DNA of 6,239 nt, from positions 1-6,239 of the forward strand of contig JAQCNK010000023.1 of NCBI GenBank assembly GCA_028275075.1, in the 5' to 3' direction. Positions 1 to 5,205 of this stretch are shown in pieces. Below the pieces are notes generated by a model. That model did no database searches and was not told the origin of the DNA. It saw nothing but the letters and a program-made list of their open reading frames with translations. How positions within the stretch are numbered: the first letter of the stretch is position 1; every line of letters starts with the position of its first letter. The translations under genes and the position numbers were made by a program. Origin of the DNA: Haloarcula sp. (GTDB lineage: Archaea; Halobacteriota; Halobacteria; Halobacteriales; Haloarculaceae).

Positions 1-432
1 GCAGCCGTCGCGCTTGTGCTCTTCCTCGGCAGTGCACAAAATCTCCCCAGTAACGCCCCACCGGTAGTAGTGCGGGAACTATCGTTTGGCCTCGCCGCGG
101 GGAGTCTCCCAACGTTCCTGCTGAGTTTGGTTGTCTTGCTCCCGTCACGACGGTTGGCGATGGCCCTCGCCGTGCTTGGGATCGGCGTAACAGCTGCGGC
201 CATCGCGCTGTTCAGGAGGGCGTACCCAGCGCAGTGGAGCAGCACCCCAACGGAACAGACGGCGGTCGTAGTACCGGTGTACGCCGTTGGTCTGTTCGTC
301 CTCGTCGTGGCCGTCGGCTTCGCTGTTCGCTCGCGTCGGGCCGCGCTTGACCACGTAGTGGAGACGCCAGCGCGAGACGAAACCGCCGCATCCGAGGACA
401 TCACTTCTCGTCCAGAGGAGAGCGATGACTGA
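1..432 (+). CDS. Small multi-spanning membrane protein, DUF7139-like (5' end outside window)
   Basis: The reading frame is open from base 1, so this is the last 143 residues of a longer protein; a GTG at 16 lies inside the frame and is probably not the start. Hydrophobic segments at about residues 1-10 (cut), 28-48, 53-71 and 88-109 of the fragment suggest at least four membrane helices. A short hydrophilic, mostly acidic tail of about 30 residues follows and is probably cytoplasmic. The order of landmarks (RELSFGLAAG, LLPSRRLA, an AYPAQW motif at 74-79, then a last helix entered through VVVPVYAVG) resembles from memory a conserved haloarchaeal membrane family annotated 'permease' or DUF7139, whose members carry a similar AYPERW-type motif. 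No transport residues or function can be read. It ends 66 bases before the VirB4-like gene on the same strand, with a micro-ORF bridging the gap, so co-transcription is likely. The family name is recalled and not searched. Confidence 0.75.
   Translation, partial: AAVALVLFLGSAQNLPSNAPPVVVRELSFGLAAGSLPTFLLSLVVLLPSRRLAMALAVLGIGVTAAAIALFRRAYPAQWSSTPTEQTAVVVPVYAVGLFVLVVAVGFAVRSRRAALDHVVETPARDETAASEDITSRPEESDD
415..420 (+). promoter_or_regulatory. Candidate Shine-Dalgarno for the first bridging micro-ORF
   Basis: GAGGAG lies in the last codons of the membrane-protein gene, 4 bases before the ATG at 425. It matches part of the GGAGG core expected to pair with the CCUCC at the 3' end of haloarchaeal 16S rRNA. 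It is also simply Glu codons of the upstream protein, so the match may be incidental. Confidence 0.3.
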
Positions 433-502
433 GGCATCTTGCTCGAAGCGGGACCGCGCTCGAACATTCTCCCCTGCTCTGAACACCCCTATCCAGCTAT
501 GA
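425..502 (+). CDS. Bridging micro-ORF 1 (25 codons), possible coupling leader
   Basis: An ATG at 425 overlaps the end of the membrane-protein gene (ATGACTGA, where the final TGA at 430-432 is the upstream stop). The frame runs 25 codons and ends with TGA at 500-502, which overlaps the preferred ATG of the VirB4-like gene at 499 (ATGA). The peptide begins MTEASCSKRD and is rich in Ser, Thr, Arg and Pro, with only two acidic residues. That is unlike a stable haloarchaeal protein, and only 15 of 25 third positions are G or C. If translated, its likely role is to deliver terminating ribosomes to the VirB4 start. It may equally be a chance open frame in stop-poor DNA. Confidence 0.3.
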   Translation: MTEASCSKRDRARTFSPALNTPIQL

Positions 503-2889
503 TCCAACGATTCAAACACGCATTCGGCATCGATAGCCCCGACGACGACATCGAGTCCGTCCCGATCGACGACCTGTCCGGCGAGGAGACCCAGCACGCC
601 ATCGACTACCTACAGCTCCTTGACCGCGAGACCACCACCGAGAATATCGAGTGGGCGGCTTACCAGTTACAGGCTGACGAAATCAGCCTCGCGAACGCGA
701 TGGAGACGCTTGAGGAACGGGGCGAACTCGACAAGCGTCTCATTGCACCGCGACTCGTCGAGGACCACCCACAGTTCCAGATCCGCGACGACACCGTCTC
801 ACAGATCCTGACCGTCACCTCCCTCCCCCGGAAGGTTGGCCTCGGGTGGCTCGTCCCATTGACGCTTGCCGATGTCGATCTCCGTCTCACCTTCCACGTC
901 CGGCCACGCGAGCCAAAGGGCGTTCGCCGCCAGCTCCAGAAGCGTTACACGCAGGCGGTCACCTCGCTCGCACTCAAGCAGAAGCGCGGGCGGACAGACA
1001 CCTATCAAGACCAACTCGACCGCGAGGACCTCGAACGCTTGCTCCAGCGGACCATCCGCGGCACCACCAAGCTGTACGATGTCGCGATATACCTCGAACT
1101 GGTCGCGGCATCCCGAGACGAGTTAGACGGGATGCTTGACCGGGTGGAGGCGATCCTCGCTGAGCAAGATGTCGAACTGAGCCCGGTCAAACACCAACAA
1201 CTCGACGCGATGGACGCTGTCGCCCCGGTCGTGACCGACCCGGTCGACAACACCCACCCGATCCAGCTCGAAGCGCTCGGGACGTTCTTCAACCTCGTCG
1301 AACCCTCCATCTACGACCCGAATGGCGTACTGTTAGGGTTCGACGATACCAAGCGCCCGGTTATTCTCAACCGGTACGCCCTATCAGGCCACTCGATGGC
1401 GATCTCTGGGAAAACCGGCTCGGGCAAGAGCTACTTCCGGAAGCTGGAGATCTATCGTCGACTGCTCGCAGATCCAAACGTCCAATGCATCCTGTTCGAC
1501 CCTGCTGGCGACGACTACCCGCGGTTCGCGACCTCGCTCGGAGGCGAGGTGATTCGCTTCGGTGGAGACTACACGGTCAATCCGATGGACATCTCGCCAC
1601 CTGCGACATCCGAACAGGAGACCGGCGACGATACGTATGCGTTAACGATCCGCTCGGTGATCGAGATGCTTCACACCCACTTCGACCAGCGTGATGGGAT
1701 GTCCGCCGGCGAGGAAGGCGTACTCATCCAGGCAGCGCATTACGCCTACATCTCGAAGGGCATTATCCTCGGCGACTACGAGACCTACGATCAAGAGTCG
1801 CCCGCACTTGACGACCTCATACGCGGTGTTAACGTGATCGCTGCCGGCGGGCTTGAGGCGGCACGCGAGGCGGACGTGATCGACGAGGCTGAACTCGAAC
1901 TGTTCCAGTCTTACGGGGTGGCCGGCACCGATGACGAAGAGTCGGACCAGCCGGTCAACGAGCCGACTCGAAGTGGCGGAATCTCCATCTCGGATACCAT
2001 CGTCACACCGACCGATCATCACCAAGAGCTAGCGCGGAACCTCCAGCCAAAGTTTGAGTCGTTCAAACCGGGCGGTATCAACCACAACCTGAACGGCCAG
2101 ACGAACCTCGACCTCTCCTCGCGGCTGGTCGTGATGGATATGAGTTCGTTCGCAGACACTGGCGAGATGCCGCTGATTCTGCACGCCATGCTCTCGTGGG
2201 CTTACCTCGAAGCCAAGCGCTCGCCGTACAAGGTTGACGTCACGTTCGACGAGGCCCACTACCTGCTGGGCCGCCCGGCGGCGCGGGATCTGATCAACCT
2301 GTACATCCGTCACGCCCGCCACTACGAAGCTGGACTGACGCTGATGAGCCAGACCTCCCACGAGTTCGTCCGCACCCCTGAGCGCCGAGAGGTGTACGAG
2401 AACTGTGACGTGAAGTGCCTGTTCTACGCCGAGTCGGTCTCCGAGCAGACTCAGCAGTACTACGGGCTCTCGAGCGACGAAATCCGGTTCATCCAGTCGG
2501 CGGCTCGTGGGCAGGACTCGGACTACTCGGAGTGTCTGCTCGCGACTAGTGTCCACGGACGGCGTCGGCTGGAGGTCCGGAGCGGACCGTTCGAGCATCA
2601 CGTTCTTGACGACGCGTTCGACCCGTGGGAGTGGCTGGCTGAGACGGATGGTAACACTGCTGCGGACGTCCCGGAGGACGACGCACTACCAGCAGATATC
2701 GAGTTGACTGACCTCCCGCACGTGATGAACCGGGACATGGATCTCGAGATGGCGATGCGGGAGTCCCGTGAAGATGGGATCGATGTCGCCATTGAGGGAG
2801 CCGAGAACGACACTTCCAACGCGAACAACGGGACAAATCCGGGCGACAGCGACTACGGTCACCCACCGGATTCCGGGGAGGACAACTGA
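499..2889 (+). CDS. VirB4/TraC-like conjugation-type ATPase (HerA/FtsK superfamily)
   Basis: A 796-residue cytoplasmic ATPase of the VirB4 family, which energises DNA or protein movement through type IV secretion-type channels at the inner face of the membrane. Numbering is from ATG 499. Residues 1-100 are acidic and helical. About 100-290 looks like the TraC/VirB4 N-terminal domain, ending in a segment (VLLGFDDTKRPVILNRY) that leads into the motor. Walker A is GKTGSGKS at 304-311. A family-typical ILFDPAGDDY stretch follows at 331-340, then VNPMD at 360-364. Walker B is FDEAH, with D584 and E585. A LINLYIRHARHY helix (Arg604 and Arg607) and LMSQT with Gln618 follow, as in VirB4 C-terminal motors. 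A short polar, acidic insertion sits at about 477-491. From about 715 on, an acidic, probably disordered tail runs to the end. ATG 499 is chosen over an in-frame TTG at 439 because the extra 20 residues do not look like part of the fold and the ATG overlaps the preceding micro-ORF stop. Length is typical for the family. Confidence 0.9.
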   Translation: MIQRFKHAFGIDSPDDDIESVPIDDLSGEETQHAIDYLQLLDRETTTENIEWAAYQLQADEISLANAMETLEERGELDKRLIAPRLVEDHPQFQIRDDTVSQILTVTSLPRKVGLGWLVPLTLADVDLRLTFHVRPREPKGVRRQLQKRYTQAVTSLALKQKRGRTDTYQDQLDREDLERLLQRTIRGTTKLYDVAIYLELVAASRDELDGMLDRVEAILAEQDVELSPVKHQQLDAMDAVAPVVTDPVDNTHPIQLEALGTFFNLVEPSIYDPNGVLLGFDDTKRPVILNRYALSGHSMAISGKTGSGKSYFRKLEIYRRLLADPNVQCILFDPAGDDYPRFATSLGGEVIRFGGDYTVNPMDISPPATSEQETGDDTYALTIRSVIEMLHTHFDQRDGMSAGEEGVLIQAAHYAYISKGIILGDYETYDQESPALDDLIRGVNVIAAGGLEAAREADVIDEAELELFQSYGVAGTDDEESDQPVNEPTRSGGISISDTIVTPTDHHQELARNLQPKFESFKPGGINHNLNGQTNLDLSSRLVVMDMSSFADTGEMPLILHAMLSWAYLEAKRSPYKVDVTFDEAHYLLGRPAARDLINLYIRHARHYEAGLTLMSQTSHEFVRTPERREVYENCDVKCLFYAESVSEQTQQYYGLSSDEIRFIQSAARGQDSDYSECLLATSVHGRRRLEVRSGPFEHHVLDDAFDPWEWLAETDGNTAADVPEDDALPADIELTDLPHVMNRDMDLEMAMRESREDGIDVAIEGAENDTSNANNGTNPGDSDYGHPPDSGEDN
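2877..2882 (+). promoter_or_regulatory. Shine-Dalgarno-like GGAGGA before micro-ORF 2
   Basis: GGAGGA lies in the last codons of the VirB4-like gene, with 6 bases separating it from the ATG at 2889. It contains the full GGAGG core complementary to the 16S rRNA 3' end at a normal spacing, and is the best ribosome-binding site in the window. It points to the 2889 micro-ORF and not to the downstream channel gene at 2974. Confidence 0.5.
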
Positions 2890-2981
2890 TGGAGCCTTGG
2901 TCCGACGGTGAGCTACTCTCCTCCTGTCTCGTCTCCGCTAGGCGACGGTCGCGACTAACTATGGGTGAGCGTTGTGAATGA
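2889..2981 (+). CDS. Bridging micro-ORF 2 (30 codons), possible coupling leader
   Basis: The ATG at 2889 shares its A with the VirB4 stop (TGATG, stop 2887-2889), and a GGAGGA sits 6 bases upstream. The frame runs 30 codons to TGA at 2979-2981, five bases beyond the preferred GTG start (2974-2976) of the channel gene, so ribosomes finishing here would end on top of that start. The peptide begins MEPWSDGELL and becomes Arg-rich towards its end; it has no recognisable domain. The Shine-Dalgarno, the stop/start overlap at its 5' end and the overlap at its 3' end make it the best supported of the three micro-ORFs. Its most economical role is translational coupling of ATPase and channel, and the peptide itself may be of no use. 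Confidence 0.45.
   Translation: MEPWSDGELLSSCLVSARRRSRLTMGERCE
2964..2968 (+). promoter_or_regulatory. Shine-Dalgarno GGTGA deciding the channel-gene start
   Basis: GGTGA matches the second half of the haloarchaeal GGAGGTGA consensus and is followed after 5 bases by GTG at 2974. It overlaps the other in-frame candidate, GTG 2965, and so cannot serve it. This favours 2974 as the true start. Confidence 0.5.
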
Positions 2982-4968
2982 CCTGCTGGACTTCGGTTGG
3001 CTGCCGGACGCAACCGTCCGGGCGTTCTTCGAGTTCATTCGCAACTTGCTAGTCGTGGCGATCAACGTAATGTTCAATTTCGGGCTGAAACCGCTGATAA
3101 CGATCAACCCGGGCATCCTGACCGACGCCCAGTTCGTCGCCGCGTGGGACGATGTTTTCGAGTTGTCGATCGCCCTACTGCCGATCCTCATTGCGGCCGG
3201 GTTGATCGTGATGCCGTTCAGCGAGGACCGAGAGGCGTCGCTCTGGCAGATGGTTGCCCGGATCGTCGCAGTTATCGTCTTTATCGCCATCTCAAAGCCG
3301 CTATTCGCGTTCATGATCGAGGCCTCTAACGGCGTAACGACCGCTCTCGCCCCAGCGACTTTCAAAATGACCTTCGATGCTGACCTCGGTGGCGGCTGGG
3401 GCTCGACCCTTGGAACGGGAGTTCAACTGATCGCGCTGTTGGTTGCAGTTCCGTTGATGTTGATTTCGACTATCCTCGCGACGCTCCTGCTGGCGCTCCG
3501 GCAGTTCCTAGTGGTGACGGTAGCGCTCGGCGCACCGTTCTTCGCCGTTCTCTGGTACGCCAACTGGGGGCCGATGAAGTCGGTGGGCAAGTTCGCTGCG
3601 ACGTGGTTGAGGATGGGTATCTACGGTCTGCTGGTTGGGCCGATTATTGCGCTGGTGATGCGGGTGTTCGACGTGATCGCGACCGGCGGGATCGCCGCCT
3701 CTGGTTCCGACGCGATTGCGTCGTTCTACATCGCGTCAGCGCTGGCCCTGATGTTCCCGATCATCCTGTTCGTCGTCATCTGGAAGACCATCGGCTGGGC
3801 CGGCCAGCCCCTCGGCGTCGACGCCGCGTTCACTACGACTGTTGCCGCCGCGATCGCGGCGACGGGTGTCGGGGCGGTTGCCGTTGGTGCCGGTGCAGGG
3901 TCTGGCGCTGTGAGCAGCGCCTCGAAGTCCTCTGCTGACGGAGCGAGTGGAGGCGGTGGGTCGAGTGGCGGAGGTGGCGGTTCCAGCAGTAGCTCCGGTG
4001 GGAGCGGCAGTGGCTCCTCAGGTGGGACGGCGACTGACCCCTCTGCAGGGACCGCCAATTCGAGTGTCGGCGGGACGATGCGGAACAGTATCTCGGACGC
4101 CCTCAGTACCCGAGAGCCCCCGGTCGAGGACAAGGTCGATCCCGCGTCCGGTGTTGTGGCAAAGGCCAGAGAATACACAGGAGGGAAAGTAGCCAGTGCG
4201 TCAGGAGTTCAAACAGCGCGCTCCCGAGCCAGTCGGGCCAGAACCACGGCGAAGGGACTGGGATCGAAAACGAAGAGCGTGGGGTTATCTGGGGCTCGGA
4301 AAGCGATCGGGGCTCAGAGCATCGACAACCACCGAAAGACGATTGCCGAGAATTTAGATACGGCCGACGAGGCCGACGCGAACCGCGAGTTTCTATCGGA
4401 GGCATATCAGAACGGCGAAGTTGATCTCGCCGAGGCTGCCGATCGCGGGATCTTAACCGGCTCCGAGCAACCTGCAGAAGGGGTCTCTACGGTCGCCCCC
4501 GACCCCAATGGGAGGGTGAGTTACCCAACCGCCGGGGACGGGGAAGTGACGGTCAGTATCAACGATAGGGCCCAGAAACTTGGGGAGAAGGCACACACGC
4601 TCAGGGAAGACGCCTCAAGATCAGCTCGAAGCGTGAAACGAATTAGGACCGCTCAAGCCGCCACGAAGGCCCCAGGCCAAGCTGCTGTTTCGACCGGCCG
4701 AACCGGAAAGTGGGTTGGAAAAGCTGGTGTCCAGACCGGGAAGGCGAGTGGGATTGTCTTCGCAGGCGCAATGACGCGGAGCCCATACGCGGCCTACCAA
4801 ATCGGCAAGCGTGGCGGGAAACACCTCATTGGCCCTGGAGATAACCCCAAGCCAGACAACTCGTCCAACGATACCGACATTGACTGGTCGACCCGGCGTG
4901 ACGGCCCTATACAAGCTAGTGAGCCGCCGTGGGATGACGACGGTGGTGAGCCCTCCGAGACGGAGTGA
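2974..4968 (+). CDS. Polytopic membrane protein, VirB6/TrbL-like channel component
   Basis: A 664-residue protein whose first 310 residues are membrane-embedded and whose remainder is soluble and polar. Probable helices lie at about 21-41, 62-82, 94-114, 150-173, 177-195, 215-237 and 250-270, with an Ala/Gly-rich possible eighth at 286-306. The stretch ALGAPFFAVLWYANWGP (184-200) followed by a Trp-containing amphipathic segment and a further helix resembles the conserved core of VirB6/TrbL proteins, the polytopic subunits of type IV secretion channels; the archaeal CedA importer belongs to the same group. Assignment rests on this topology and on the VirB4 gene immediately upstream. A Gly/Ser block at 325-351 acts as a hinge to a roughly 300-residue tail with many Ala, Arg, Lys and Ser residues, an acidic helical patch (about 450-490) and an acidic end. 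Start: an in-frame TAA at 2956 limits the choice to GTG 2965 or GTG 2974; the GGTGA favours 2974. Confidence 0.75.
   Translation: MNDLLDFGWLPDATVRAFFEFIRNLLVVAINVMFNFGLKPLITINPGILTDAQFVAAWDDVFELSIALLPILIAAGLIVMPFSEDREASLWQMVARIVAVIVFIAISKPLFAFMIEASNGVTTALAPATFKMTFDADLGGGWGSTLGTGVQLIALLVAVPLMLISTILATLLLALRQFLVVTVALGAPFFAVLWYANWGPMKSVGKFAATWLRMGIYGLLVGPIIALVMRVFDVIATGGIAASGSDAIASFYIASALALMFPIILFVVIWKTIGWAGQPLGVDAAFTTTVAAAIAATGVGAVAVGAGAGSGAVSSASKSSADGASGGGGSSGGGGGSSSSSGGSGSGSSGGTATDPSAGTANSSVGGTMRNSISDALSTREPPVEDKVDPASGVVAKAREYTGGKVASASGVQTARSRASRARTTAKGLGSKTKSVGLSGARKAIGAQSIDNHRKTIAENLDTADEADANREFLSEAYQNGEVDLAEAADRGILTGSEQPAEGVSTVAPDPNGRVSYPTAGDGEVTVSINDRAQKLGEKAHTLREDASRSARSVKRIRTAQAATKAPGQAAVSTGRTGKWVGKAGVQTGKASGIVFAGAMTRSPYAAYQIGKRGGKHLIGPGDNPKPDNSSNDTDIDWSTRRDGPIQASEPPWDDDGGEPSETE
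3946..4026 (+). repeat. Low-complexity Gly/Ser codon tract (hinge of the channel protein)
   Basis: Residues 325-351 of the channel protein are almost wholly Gly and Ser, encoded by imperfect runs of GGN, AGN and TCN codons. It separates the membrane domain from the soluble tail and reads as a flexible linker. At the DNA level it is the only simple-sequence stretch of any length here and a plausible site of slippage or length variation between strains. Confidence 0.8.
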
Positions 4969-5027
4969 CTTCGTTTAACACGCCTCCGTCCTGGCTGGCT
5001 CACCTGTGCCGGTCTGGTGCGAGAAGT

Positions 5028-5034
5028 TATATCT
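5028..5034 (+). promoter_or_regulatory. TATA-like box in an AT-rich island, candidate internal promoter
   Basis: TTATATC, preceded by GAGAAG that could act as a BRE, is the clearest archaeal-type TATA element between genes in the window. Initiation would be expected about 25 bases downstream, near 5055, inside GTAAAAC/GTAAACC direct repeats (5044-5050 and 5055-5061). A transcript from there would carry about 150 untranslated bases before the AAA+ start at 5206. It may allow that gene to be made apart from the upstream transfer genes. No transcript evidence is available. Confidence 0.4.
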
Positions 5035-5117
5035 CAGCACGGTGTAAAACAAACGTAAACCATCGCGAGCGAATCCTTCGTCGTCGTTCTCGATGGCCGC
5101 ACCACCTTGCGGCTCGC

Positions 5118-5201
5118 ATGACCACGCTCCCTGGCGCGGCTCAACCGCGTCGATCGCCACGCTTGCCCCTCGCGAACTGCCGGAGGATCTCCTTCGTGTG
5201 A
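5118..5201 (+). CDS. Bridging micro-ORF 3 (27 codons), doubtful
   Basis: An ATG at 5118 opens 27 codons ending in TGA at 5199-5201, only 4 bases before the ATG of the AAA+ gene. Its position matches the two other micro-ORFs, but it has no Shine-Dalgarno. The peptide (MTTLPGAAQPRR at its start) has no acidic residue at all, which argues against a functional haloarchaeal protein. The same frame is open back to a GTG at 4965 that overlaps the channel-gene stop (GTGA), giving 78 very basic codons; that longer version is even less credible as a protein. The 237-base gap otherwise shows only the TATA-like island. Confidence 0.2.
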   Translation: MTTLPGAAQPRRSPRLPLANCRRISFV

Positions 5202-5205
5202 TTCG

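Noticed and set aside
439..498. TTG at 439 as start of the VirB4-like protein, adding 20 residues
   Set aside because: The extension does not resemble the family N terminus, has only a poor GAGG four bases upstream, and ATG 499 both begins a plausible amphipathic helix and overlaps a preceding stop codon.
145..597. 150-codon minus-strand frame across the membrane-protein end and VirB4 start
   Set aside because: It runs antisense to two supported genes, has no recognisable motif and no start signal of note.
2029..2601. 190-codon open frame on the minus strand opposite the VirB4-like gene
   Set aside because: It mirrors the codon structure of a gene with clear catalytic motifs on the + strand; long antisense frames are expected in GC-rich coding DNA and this one shows no domain.
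5065..5117. GCCGC/GCGGC (5096-5100 with 5109-5113) and GCGAGC/GCTCGC (5065-5070 with 5112-5117) inverted repeats as a structured RNA or tRNA
   Set aside because: The two stems share bases at 5112-5113 and cannot coexist fully, no cloverleaf or known riboswitch pattern is seen, and such short stems are frequent at this GC content.
4965..5201. 78-codon + strand frame filling the gap between the channel and AAA+ genes, starting GTG overlapping the channel stop
   Set aside because: The product would have a single acidic residue and many Arg, Ser and Pro, unlike haloarchaeal proteins; no Shine-Dalgarno at usable spacing; the TATA-like island lies inside it. Only its last 27 codons are listed, at low confidence.
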